Of a stretch of DNA of 64,000 bases, positions 56,351-64,000 are shown piece after piece (within the stretch, counting starts at the first letter, position 1; each line of letters opens with the position of its first letter). A program made the position numbers and the translations under genes. The notes under the pieces were generated by a model. It saw nothing but the letters and a program-made list of their open reading frames with translations, had not been told where the DNA came from and made no database searches. The stretch covers positions 1,700,501 through 1,764,500 of the forward strand of contig NZ_CP123622.1 of assembly GCF_029873255.1 (NCBI RefSeq), written 5' to 3'. The stretch comes from Pigmentibacter sp. JX0631. GTDB taxonomy: Bacteria > Bdellovibrionota_B > Oligoflexia > Silvanigrellales > Silvanigrellaceae.

Positions 56351-57309
56351 CAAAAAATTGCGGATATGTAGCATTATTGGGGCGTCCTAATGCAGGAAAA
56401 AGTACTCTTTTGAATGCCTTATTAGGAACAAAATTGGCTGTTGTAAGTAACAAACCTCAAACAACACGGAATAAGATTTTAGGAGTTTGCTCTGAAGGAA
56501 ATAATCAAGCTCTACTCTTAGATACCCCTGGGATACACAAATCTGAGAATCTTCCAAAAATGAATCAAGTTATGAATAAAGTAGCATGGAGTGTTTTAAA
56601 AGATGCTGACTTGGTTTGTTACTTGATTGACGTAACAAATGGCTGGCATGAAGAAGATACCCTTTGGCTAGATGGAATTTTAAAAAAGTTTGAGAAAAAG
56701 CTTCTAGTCCTTGCAACTAAAACAGATAAGGTTAAGATAGAGGAAGTAGAGCACGGAAGGCAAAATATTGTAAATCGATTTCAAGACCTGATTGAGGGTG
56801 TCAAATCAGCATCTGAATTAAAATGCCAATTAATTGGAGAAGTCCCATTAATGGTTTCATCAAAGCGACCTCAAGAAGTTGCGTCGCTAAGAAATTATAT
56901 TTTATCTCAGATGCCTGAAGGTGAATGGCTATTTGGTGAAGATGATCTCACTGATAGGTCACAAAGATTTGTCTGCGCTGAAATTATTCGTGAACAAATT
57001 TTTCGTCAATTAGGTCAAGAGCTTCCTTATAAAATTGCAGTCGTAATCGATCTATTTGAAAACAAAAATAATGTTACAAATATTTCTGCTACTATTGTGG
57101 TTGAACGTGATTCTCATAAGGGAATTGTGATAGGTAAAAAAGGTTCTAGACTAAAAAGTATTGGGACTGATGCAAGAATTTCTTTGGAAAGACATCTTGA
57201 TAGAAAGGTGTTTTTAGAACTTTTTGTTAAAGTTAAATCTGGTTGGACCGAGAACTTAAATATGCTTTCAGAATATGCTGATTTGCAAGATCCTAATGAT
57301 GTAAATTAA
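56347..57309 (+). CDS. era: GTPase Era
   Basis: GTPase that binds 16S rRNA during 30S subunit maturation. G1 is GRPNAGKST, G2 QTTRNK, G3 DTPGIH; G4 reads TKTD where most Era proteins have NKxD. The C-terminal KH domain has VERDSHKGIVIGKKGSRLKSIGTDARISLERHLDRKVFLELFVKV. The 320-residue length is normal. rnc-era order with overlap is common in proteobacteria. Confidence 0.96.
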   Translation: MTKNCGYVALLGRPNAGKSTLLNALLGTKLAVVSNKPQTTRNKILGVCSEGNNQALLLDTPGIHKSENLPKMNQVMNKVAWSVLKDADLVCYLIDVTNGWHEEDTLWLDGILKKFEKKLLVLATKTDKVKIEEVEHGRQNIVNRFQDLIEGVKSASELKCQLIGEVPLMVSSKRPQEVASLRNYILSQMPEGEWLFGEDDLTDRSQRFVCAEIIREQIFRQLGQELPYKIAVVIDLFENKNNVTNISATIVVERDSHKGIVIGKKGSRLKSIGTDARISLERHLDRKVFLELFVKVKSGWTENLNMLSEYADLQDPNDVN

Positions 57310-57523
57310 TTAAAAGCTTACCATCTAGGAACTATTTTCCTTTTCAGTTGCTTTTAAGAACTTGTTTTAAGAGTTCAATTATGGGATTGTATATGAAGCG
57401 AGAAAATCTCTCCTTCTATATGTTCAAGTTTTTTAATTGCATAGGAATTTTTTTATTGAGATTCTGCCTGAATTTTTAAATTATTAAATAACTTTTTTGT
57501 TTCTTTATATTTGGAGTATCGTC

Positions 57524-58507
57524 GTGATTAATTTTCACTCTCGTAGGTATGTTTCTTTGTCCCTTTTTGAAGAAAGTTCAAAAGATACTATGTTAGAATC
57601 CGCACCTGTTAAACGTGGGAGAGGTCGTCCCCCCAAGTTAAAAGCAATAGGCAATGAAATTTCTGATAAAAATGAAAATGCCAATGAAAGTTTCATACCT
57701 GCATCTTTTTCGAGTGAAACTGAATTAAATCCTTTAAAAGAAATGGAGAATATTGTGGCACTAAGTCCCGCTGAAGATAATTTGGAAGAAGCAGCTTCTA
57801 CAGAAGAAGTTAATTCAGAAAATAGTTGGGAAACAGAGCAAAATAATTCCTTTGATATAGAAGATGACGCACAAATTTTTGATGAAAATTATGATGAAAC
57901 TTTTGGAGAAGAAGAAGCCACAGAGGTAAGAGATTTTTCTCAAAATTCTGTCAGTGTTTCATTTTCATGGTCCCTTATGAATCAATTAAGACAAATGTCT
58001 AAAATGGAAGGAATTTCTGTTGAGGATTTATTAGTTGAATTAGTGGCGGAAGGTGTAACAAAAAGAGTCTTTGAAGAACTATCTCGCCCAACTCCAAGCC
58101 ATTTGATGACTAGAACTGGTTATGTTCATTCTGATGGAACGCAAACAAGTCCGCAGCCGCATTTAAGTCATCATATGATGAATAATTCTCGCCAACAGCA
58201 AAATAATGTTCAAAATCGTAATAGATTTGGCTTTCAGCAAAGAAATCAACAGCATGTTCCGCAAAATATGAATAATAGAAATAATGTAAATAGAAATTAT
58301 CAACAAAATAATTCAAGACAACAAAATTTAGGTCAAAATGGTTTTAGAAACCAATACCAAAATAATAATACTCAACAACAAAGATTTAATAATACTAGAT
58401 CAAATAACAATTACCAAAATTCACAACGTTTCTATGATGAACAATCATCAAATACTAACAATAATAATCAATACAATAGACAACAACGTGATAATAATAA
58501 ACGTTAA
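57524..58507 (+). CDS. AT-hook and ribbon-helix-helix-like protein with Asn/Gln-rich tail
   Basis: A 327-residue protein that I do not recognise as a named family. I start it at GTG 57524, seven bases after GGAG. It has an AT-hook-like KRGRGRPPK at 30-38, an acidic low-complexity stretch (about 45-138), a segment VSVSFSWSLMNQLRQMSKMEGISVEDLLVELVAEGVTKRVFEEL (about 143-186) with the strand-helix-helix form of ribbon-helix-helix proteins, and a tail from about 213 made mainly of Asn, Gln, Arg and Tyr. It lies between era and coaE, six bases ahead of coaE. Likely a DNA- or RNA-binding protein able to self-associate; this is inference from composition. Confidence 0.65.
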   Translation: MINFHSRRYVSLSLFEESSKDTMLESAPVKRGRGRPPKLKAIGNEISDKNENANESFIPASFSSETELNPLKEMENIVALSPAEDNLEEAASTEEVNSENSWETEQNNSFDIEDDAQIFDENYDETFGEEEATEVRDFSQNSVSVSFSWSLMNQLRQMSKMEGISVEDLLVELVAEGVTKRVFEELSRPTPSHLMTRTGYVHSDGTQTSPQPHLSHHMMNNSRQQQNNVQNRNRFGFQQRNQQHVPQNMNNRNNVNRNYQQNNSRQQNLGQNGFRNQYQNNNTQQQRFNNTRSNNNYQNSQRFYDEQSSNTNNNNQYNRQQRDNNKR

Positions 58508-58513
58508 TTAAAT

Positions 58514-59125
58514 ATGGCAAAAAAAATAGTAATAACTGGTGGTATAGGATCAGGAAAATCATTGCTATCGAAAATGCTTTCAATGCGAGGATATTGTGTC
58601 TGGGATGCTGACATTATTTCTCGAGAAGTTTTATTTTATCCAGCAGTTCAGGCAAGAATAAAATCTGTATTTGGTGAAGAAGTTTTTGTAGGTAATGGTA
58701 TTTTAAATAGAGAATATGTCAGAAAACTTATTTTTTCTGATCCTAAATTGAAAAAATTATTTGAAAAAATAATGCATCCTGCAATGTATGATCATTTTAA
58801 TTTTAAATTTCAAACTTTAAATAAATTAGCCCCTACTGCTTGGATTTTTTATGAAGCTTCTTTAATTTTAGAGCTAAATAGAAAAGATGAGTTTGATTAC
58901 TGCATTGTAGTTACAGCGCAGGAAGAAATAAAATTAAAACGCCTAAAAGAAAATAGAAATTTAGATGAGAATGATGCAAAAAAAATTATGGCATCGCAAA
59001 TGCCTGATGCTGAAAAAATTTCCTATGCTGATTATGTAATTGACAACTCTTCATCTATTGAAAATCTTGAAAAAAATGTTGAAATACTAATTAATTTATT
59101 GTCCTTAAAATTATCTGTTTTATAA
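58514..59125 (+). CDS. coaE: Dephospho-CoA kinase
   Basis: Last step of coenzyme A synthesis: phosphorylates dephospho-CoA at the 3' hydroxyl. The 203-residue protein has the P-loop ITGGIGSGKSLLSKML, VWDADIISREV with the catalytic Asp, IMHPAMYDHF, FYEASLILELN and the lid/adenine region VVTAQEEIKLKRLKENRNLDENDAKKIMASQMP, all typical of CoaE. There is no clear ribosome binding site; translation may be coupled to the upstream gene, whose stop is six bases away. Confidence 0.93.
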   Translation: MAKKIVITGGIGSGKSLLSKMLSMRGYCVWDADIISREVLFYPAVQARIKSVFGEEVFVGNGILNREYVRKLIFSDPKLKKLFEKIMHPAMYDHFNFKFQTLNKLAPTAWIFYEASLILELNRKDEFDYCIVVTAQEEIKLKRLKENRNLDENDAKKIMASQMPDAEKISYADYVIDNSSSIENLEKNVEILINLLSLKLSVL

Positions 59126-59215
59126 AATTGACATCTCTATTATTTTTTATTCTTTAATATTTTTTTTTAATCTTGTATTCTTTAATTAATTTAATGAAAA
59201 TGAGGTTTTCTTTAA

Positions 59216-60304
59216 ATGTTTGAAGTATCTTGTGCGTCTTGCCAAGCATCATTTGATTATAATCCAGATGATTACATTCATCTTTGCCCATTTTGTTCGG
59301 CGGGGTTTATTATTGATCCTGAAGAAGGGGCAAAAGACTTAATTGGTGATCACTATATCATTCCATCAACAATTCAAAAAGAGAATTTAGAAGGAATTTT
59401 TAATGATTGGATAACAAAAAGATATCATAATCCAGGAAAAATAAAGAGTGAGTTTAATATTTTAGGATCTTATGGAGTTTTGTTACCTTATTGGGTCATA
59501 TCTGCTGAAGCTCACACTTTTTGGAGTGGGCATAGTGCAAAAAAGAATTTATACCCAGGAAGAGTTCGTGATCTAGCTTCAGGATTTTTAAAAGAAGAAG
59601 GTCGTTTTAGTAGACGTTACAGATGGGCAATATTAGCAAGAAAATCACCGAAAGAGCATTGGGGGTTAGAACGTCTGCATCATCCTAGAGAAAGCGTTAA
59701 TGTGGATTGGGAAGGATTTCCATTAGATGAGACAATGGGAGTGCAAGACGAAGGATTAAAAGCAATTTATGAAGCAAAAGTACCATTTAAGTATGAACAA
59801 ACGAATGAAATTGCAGTAGCAAGCATTCAAACAAGAGAAACCTCAGCAGTCGCTAGAGCGAAAGACCAAATCAATGAGTACCACAGGAGAATGGTAAAAA
59901 CCAAAGTTGGTACTTTATATGAGCATAGAACTGAAATAGAAGTAGTTGGATTGCATATAGTTCACATACCATTTTGGTATATTCGTTATTCATTTTCACC
60001 AAACAGTTTATTTAAGTTTTTCACTACAGTGAGAGAAAGAAGAATTCTAATTCAAGGTTATACAAAAGCCGTTCTTGATGCTGAATTACCTCTTAATAAT
60101 TCAGATAAAGTTATGACAAATATGGTTGTATGTGGAATTCTAGGTTTCATTTCTCTGACATTATCCGTTTTTATTCACCCTTTATTTTATATTTTATTTG
60201 TAATGTTTATTATAATAGTCGGTCTATCTACTTGGAAAATAATAAATAGAGAAAAAATAGACCCAGAGATTATAAAAGGCCACGAAAACACTGAACCTGC
60301 TTGA
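59216..60304 (+). CDS. Zinc-ribbon membrane protein, unknown function
   Basis: A 362-residue protein with an N-terminal zinc ribbon (Cys6, Cys9, Cys24, Cys27), a long soluble middle with many aromatic and basic residues (FKYEQTNEIAVASIQTRETSAVARAKDQINEYHRRM), and two hydrophobic segments near the C-terminus (about 300-317 and 321-338) as a hairpin anchor. I do not recognise the family. GAGG lies before the ATG. It is a single gene converging on the GNAT-like gene across a terminator. Confidence 0.6.
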   Translation: MFEVSCASCQASFDYNPDDYIHLCPFCSAGFIIDPEEGAKDLIGDHYIIPSTIQKENLEGIFNDWITKRYHNPGKIKSEFNILGSYGVLLPYWVISAEAHTFWSGHSAKKNLYPGRVRDLASGFLKEEGRFSRRYRWAILARKSPKEHWGLERLHHPRESVNVDWEGFPLDETMGVQDEGLKAIYEAKVPFKYEQTNEIAVASIQTRETSAVARAKDQINEYHRRMVKTKVGTLYEHRTEIEVVGLHIVHIPFWYIRYSFSPNSLFKFFTTVRERRILIQGYTKAVLDAELPLNNSDKVMTNMVVCGILGFISLTLSVFIHPLFYILFVMFIIIVGLSTWKIINREKIDPEIIKGHENTEPA

Positions 60305-60332
60305 AGCTAGAACAAACTTCAAGAATAATTTT
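60300..60332. terminator. Terminator between converging genes
   Basis: CTTGAAG (60300-60306) and CTTCAAG (60317-60323) form a 7-bp stem followed on the plus strand by AATAATTTTT. It ends the zinc-ribbon gene transcript and may also serve the minus-strand gene. Confidence 0.55.
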
Positions 60333-60963
60333 TAAGTAAATTTAATAATCTAACTGCATTTTTTTCAGAATTATTATAAAGATTTTTACTAAATTCTACA
60401 TTACCACAACGATAAAAAAATGCTTTTTTCAGATCTTCATGGAGGAAATGACATAGCCATCCAATTTGACCATATTCAGCGTGCGTTTCAATTCCAGTTA
60501 AATAAAAATCTTTTTTAATTTTTGTCCGATAAATATTTATATTAGATAAAACAAAACAACTAATAATTTGTAAGAACCCTCTTTCTTTACAATAATGGAT
60601 AATTTTATCTAAATAATCGTTATAAATTCCATATTTTCTATATTCTCTTTTAACAATAGCATGGCGCATGTAATAGATATCTATGGATTTTTGTTCTCCT
60701 CTGAACAATGCGATATTTAAATTGCCATCCATTACTTTAATATAGTTTTCAATTTTGTTGAATTGATAACGTTCTTCAAGTAATTGTCTTTTTACTTTTT
60801 GCTCATCTGTTAATAATGCTTCACGAATAAAAGTCATTTTATTTAGTTCTTCATTAGGAAATTCATCATAAAAAATTTCCCAATATTCTTTTGGAGTGAT
60901 TCTTTCTACTTTGTATTTATCTAAAATTCCATTTTTGAAAATGTTATCAAAAACCAAATCCAT
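60319..60963 (-). CDS. GNAT-like acetyltransferase, tentative
   Basis: A 214-residue cytosolic protein. I start it at ATG 60963, five bases after AAGGAG; the upstream in-frame codon at 60990 is not needed. The central part (LNIALFRGEQKSIDIYYMRHAIVKREYRKYGIYNDYLDKIIHYCKERGFLQIISCFVLSNINIYRTKIKKDF) has the strand, V-x-x-x-x-R-x-x-G-turn and helix order of GNAT acetyltransferases, with R-E-Y-R-K-Y-G as a loose acetyl-CoA loop. The match is weak. Substrate unknown. Confidence 0.5.
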   Translation of the reverse strand: MDLVFDNIFKNGILDKYKVERITPKEYWEIFYDEFPNEELNKMTFIREALLTDEQKVKRQLLEERYQFNKIENYIKVMDGNLNIALFRGEQKSIDIYYMRHAIVKREYRKYGIYNDYLDKIIHYCKERGFLQIISCFVLSNINIYRTKIKKDFYLTGIETHAEYGQIGWLCHFLHEDLKKAFFYRCGNVEFSKNLYNNSEKNAVRLLNLLKNYS

Positions 60964-61122
60964 TTGGTCTCCTTCTGGTTTAAAATTCAAATTTAATATA
61001 ACGAGAATTACTATAGTTATAAATGGTGGAAATAATTTTTTTACATATTTTGTAAGATATTGAAATTTAAATAATTAAATTTTTTAGAGTGATCGTAAAT
61101 CAATGCTGTTTTAAGTTACTAT

Positions 61123-63195
61123 TTAACTTTTAAGATTAGGTTTGCTAGCTGTACCTGGAAGGATTTCAAAATTTGCTTCAAATTTATCTAACATTGAATC
61201 TATTTGGGCAAGTATTTCTTTATCGCCTGTAACTATTAACTTTCCTTCTTTAATTTTTGCTTCAAAAGTACTTTTACCAGTAATTACATCTTCTAAATCA
61301 GCTCTATTTATTGTCATTGCTAAATGAGGATTGTCAGCTAAAAAACCTTTAATATTTGTTAATGAAGAATTGCTTAATTCAAGGACAAATTTTTCATTAT
61401 TATCGGGTGTCGTTAAATTAATAATATAATTTTTCCCTTCTGCTTTTGCACTATTTAACCTAATTGCCATATAGTCGAACCAAAGCTCAGTTGGCATAGC
61501 AGCTATCATATCTGTACTTGTAGATTTTCCTTTTCCACCTGAAGGAATTCCTGTTCTGAGTTCTAGGGAAGCTGCTAAAAAACTATTTCTCAGGCTTGTG
61601 CTTTCTTGTTGATACCCAATTTGTTCAAATACATCAGCTAATAAATATTTAGCCTCAATATTTTGAGGCTGTGCATAAATTAATTTATTTAAAATTTCAG
61701 CTGCATAAAAATATTTTCCTTCATTAAACAATTGATTTGCTTTTAGAATTATTTTTTCAGATCCACCCATCATTTCAACATAAAGAGGAGCGGAATCTTT
61801 TGGAGATAAAGGTAACAAAGTTGTAGGATTTGCATCCCAATATCCAAGGTAACGATTGATCACCGCACGACTATTGTGAGCCACAGATCCATGATAACTT
61901 CTAGCTGCCCATTGATTTTGAAGACTTTTTGGTGGTTTATATTCATTTTGAATTTGATTTATTGTTACACCTTTGTTTGCTAAATTTAAAACTCCATTAT
62001 TTAAATTTGCATACACATCTCGTTGCGCACGCATAAATTCTTGGATACGTGCATTACCCCATTTCGGCCAATTGTGCGATGCAAACATCACTTCTGCCTG
62101 TTTTCCATATTTATATAAAGATTCATTAATATGTTTTGACCAACTAAGTGCGTCTCTAACTAGCGCTCCTCTTAAAGTGTAGATATTATGAACAGTGCTA
62201 GTTATATTTTCAGCTGCCCAAAAGGCTTTCCATTCTGGAAAATAAATATTCATTTCAGCCGGAGCTTCTGTTCCTGGTGTATTTTGAAATTCTAATTTAA
62301 CTCCATCTATTGTCATTGTTTCAAAATCGTTTGTAACTATATAATTTGGAGCGATTAATCCAACTGTGCCAGCTGAGGTCATTTTTCCTATGGCCTGATC
62401 AACATGCCCCCGTTCATTTCTTGGCAAATACAATCCGTATTGGTAAAACAGTCTTCTATTCATAACCGTACCGGCATACACATTTTCAGAAACAGCGGCT
62501 TCCATAAAACCTTTGGGAGCAATAACTTTAACGCTTCCATTTTTAGCGTCATTTTCATTAATTACGCCATGAACTCCGCCAAAATGATCACTATGTGAGT
62601 GTGAGTAAATGACTGCTTTTATGGGAAGAACACCGAAATAATGATTTAATAAATTAATTGCTGCTTGAGCTGTTTCTTTTGAGGTCAAGACATCAATTAA
62701 TATCCAGCCATTTTGCGTTCTAATTGCAGTTAAATTTGCTAAATCATACCCTCTTACTTGATAAATTTTATTTGGCATGACTTCGAATAATCCATATTCC
62801 ATATTGAGTATAGCTTGTCTATACAATGAAGGATGGATACTTCCTGTATTTGCAGATGTTTTTAGAAAATCATAAAAATGAAAATCCCAAATAATATTTC
62901 CATTATCTCCTTTTATAAACCTCTCACTTGGTTTTATTAATAAACCTTTCATAGATTCTTCAAAATCTCTTTTGTCATTAAAAGGCAATATTAATTTTTG
63001 TTGTTCTTGATAATTGATAGTGAAGTTTGATGGTGGCTTTGTTTGGTTATTAAATTTCGGGGGTTGGGAAGTTTTTTTATTTGTGCTTTTATTTTTTTTA
63101 ATATTCAAGGTTTCTGGATAAGCAAAGCTTGGTATTATTAAAAAAGAATTTATGATTAATGGGGCTAATATAAATGGACAAAACTTTTTTAGCAT
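61123..63195 (-). CDS. Alkyl/aryl-sulfatase of the metallo-beta-lactamase fold (SdsA/YjcS type)
   Basis: A 690-residue secreted enzyme that would cleave sulfate from alkyl sulfates such as SDS. A signal peptide ends at about SFA-YP (25), then a Lys/Pro/Asn-rich spacer. The MBL domain has YSHSHSDHFGGVHG (His199, His201, Asp203, His204), NMEYGLFEVMPNKIYQVRGYDLANLTAI, TPGTEAPAEMNIYFPEWKAFWAAENI and FASHNWPKWGN, all typical of SdsA1-like proteins. An alkylsulfatase dimerisation region and a C-terminal SCP2-like domain (about 565-680) complete the architecture. It is a single gene. Confidence 0.9.
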   Translation of the reverse strand: MLKKFCPFILAPLIINSFLIIPSFAYPETLNIKKNKSTNKKTSQPPKFNNQTKPPSNFTINYQEQQKLILPFNDKRDFEESMKGLLIKPSERFIKGDNGNIIWDFHFYDFLKTSANTGSIHPSLYRQAILNMEYGLFEVMPNKIYQVRGYDLANLTAIRTQNGWILIDVLTSKETAQAAINLLNHYFGVLPIKAVIYSHSHSDHFGGVHGVINENDAKNGSVKVIAPKGFMEAAVSENVYAGTVMNRRLFYQYGLYLPRNERGHVDQAIGKMTSAGTVGLIAPNYIVTNDFETMTIDGVKLEFQNTPGTEAPAEMNIYFPEWKAFWAAENITSTVHNIYTLRGALVRDALSWSKHINESLYKYGKQAEVMFASHNWPKWGNARIQEFMRAQRDVYANLNNGVLNLANKGVTINQIQNEYKPPKSLQNQWAARSYHGSVAHNSRAVINRYLGYWDANPTTLLPLSPKDSAPLYVEMMGGSEKIILKANQLFNEGKYFYAAEILNKLIYAQPQNIEAKYLLADVFEQIGYQQESTSLRNSFLAASLELRTGIPSGGKGKSTSTDMIAAMPTELWFDYMAIRLNSAKAEGKNYIINLTTPDNNEKFVLELSNSSLTNIKGFLADNPHLAMTINRADLEDVITGKSTFEAKIKEGKLIVTGDKEILAQIDSMLDKFEANFEILPGTASKPNLKS

Positions 63196-63278
63196 AATTT
63201 CATTCCTTTAAATATTAAGCAATTAGTAAACAGAATTTATTACTTAATATAAAAAGCAAAAAAAAAACAATTAAATTA

Positions 63279-63821
63279 TTATGTTGAACTTATTTTTTGG
63301 ATTAAAATATTAAGTTCTTCTTTATTTTCAAAAAAAACTCTCAATTCACCTTGCCCTTGTTTGTTAAAAGAAATCCTGCAATGTAAATTAATTTTACTTT
63401 TAATTAAATTTTCAAATTTTATTGCTTCATTTAATTCTAATCTAGGATCTGTTTTAATCACTTTTCTTTTTTTTAATACACTCTTTTTTTTCATAATATT
63501 TAAATTTGGTTTTGTGCCTTGCCCTAACTCAATCATTTTTTTAACTTCTATCCTTAACTTTTTAAAGTTGTCTTTTTCACATTGTTTTCTTTTAGCTGCA
63601 AAAGTATCTATTAATACTTTTCTTGAAAATAATTCAGGGTAAGCTAGTATTTCCTGTTTTACAGAGTCTGGTATTCTTGCTAGCCAAATTGCACGACTGA
63701 TTGTTTGAGGATTTTGTTTTACTTCGATTGCAATTTCTGGGACAGACTTGCCGCTTAAAAAAGCAGTTCTCCAAGATTCTCCCAAAGCAAAAAATCGAAC
63801 ACCTGAAAGTCTCGTAGACAT
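63279..63821 (-). CDS. ParB-like protein lacking the N-terminal CTPase domain
   Basis: A 180-residue basic protein. Residues about 22-75 (FLSGKSVPEIAIEVKQNPQTISRAIWLARIPDSVKQEILAYPELFSRKVLIDTFAAK) match the ParB helix-turn-helix region. The last 45 residues (LHCRISFNKQGQGELRVFFENKEELNILIQKI) resemble the ParB C-terminal dimerisation domain, compare KGKIEISYYTLDDLERI in the parB product of this window. The GERR-type ParB/sulfiredoxin CTP-binding domain is absent. GGAG precedes the ATG. It may bind DNA without spreading. No parA or parS is near it. Confidence 0.65.
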   Translation of the reverse strand: MSTRLSGVRFFALGESWRTAFLSGKSVPEIAIEVKQNPQTISRAIWLARIPDSVKQEILAYPELFSRKVLIDTFAAKRKQCEKDNFKKLRIEVKKMIELGQGTKPNLNIMKKKSVLKKRKVIKTDPRLELNEAIKFENLIKSKINLHCRISFNKQGQGELRVFFENKEELNILIQKISST

Positions 63822-64000
63822 GAGTTCTCCTTTTTTTATTAAAACTCATCTTTTTTTAATCTTTAAATTAAAAAAATCTAATAAAATAAACATTAAATAA
63901 AAATTTTGAGTTTTGAAAGAGATTTTTATAGATTTTTTTTCAGAAAATAAACTAAGTCTAAAATTAGACTAAAATAATGTTACTTTAATTTAGAGTTTAC
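63822..64000. other. AT-rich window end, no gene seen
   Basis: The final 179 bases are very AT-rich upstream DNA of the ParB-like gene and hold no open reading frame or dyad that I can support; a promoter for the ParB-like gene is expected here. Confidence 0.5.

Noticed and set aside
58110-58316. Minus-strand frame opposite the Asn/Gln-rich tail of the AT-hook protein
   Set aside because: Frame is open only because AAT/CAA repeats lack stops on the reverse strand; composition is unlike a real protein.

Overview
The window is about 64 kb of strongly AT-rich, densely coded bacterial chromosome. I see no insertion sequence, phage, tRNA, rRNA or CRISPR array. It is Gram-negative: there are signal peptides, lipoproteins with lipoboxes, a SurA-like chaperone, and a MurE with the meso-diaminopimelate motif. 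The low GC, the ATP synthase cluster with b-type stalk genes but no a or c genes, ParB with perfect parS sites, and a dcw cluster with a long Asn/Gln-rich FtsZ point to the Bdellovibrionota/Oligoflexia side of the old Deltaproteobacteria. A Silvanigrella-like bacterium is my best guess, but that is an inference. The presence of parS suggests a position not far from the replication origin.

Layout. 1-8.5 kb: 3' part of glmS, mgsA, an S41 protease lipoprotein, a periplasmic binding protein, prkA and a PIN-PhoH ATPase. 8.5-11.5 kb: parB, two perfect parS palindromes flanking a second binding-protein gene, and an unrecognised Fis-type HTH protein. 11.6-17.7 kb: ATP synthase operon (b'-b fusion, delta, alpha, gamma, beta, epsilon) ending in a clear terminator. 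17.8-20.2 kb: a GT4 glycosyltransferase and an unknown protein. 20.2-34.8 kb, minus strand: division and cell wall cluster rsmH-ftsL-ftsI-murE-mraY-murD-ftsW-murC-ftsQ-ftsA-ftsZ, without mraZ, murF, murG, murB or ddl. 35-38.5 kb: a LysM lipoprotein and an amgK-murU peptidoglycan-recycling pair followed by a small P-loop kinase. 38.7-41.2 kb: a UvrA paralogue whose second ATPase site looks dead. 41.3-47.3 kb: a six-gene signalling operon (TPR protein, CHASE histidine kinase, three receivers, pseudo-receiver-TPR). 47.2-52 kb: SurA-like lipoprotein, small basic protein, DnaQ exonuclease with a decayed GIY-YIG module, metallo-beta-lactamase-fold protein. 52-59.1 kb: two unknown genes, then mnmA-rnc-era, an AT-hook/ribbon-helix-helix/Asn-Gln-rich protein, and coaE. 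59.2-64 kb: zinc-ribbon membrane protein, GNAT-like protein, alkylsulfatase, and a ParB-like protein without the N-terminal CTPase domain.

The genes fit together as a core housekeeping region: energy (ATP synthase), envelope (GlmS, Mur/Fts proteins, AmgK-MurU recycling, LysM), chromosome segregation (ParB/parS) and RNA processing (MnmA, RNase III, Era). The most unusual item is the fused b'-b stator subunit, which carries a signal-peptide-like segment at the fusion joint. Next come the UvrA paralogue with a lost Walker B/H-loop, the DnaQ protein with a decayed nuclease module, the truncated ParB and the AT-hook/Asn-Gln-rich protein.
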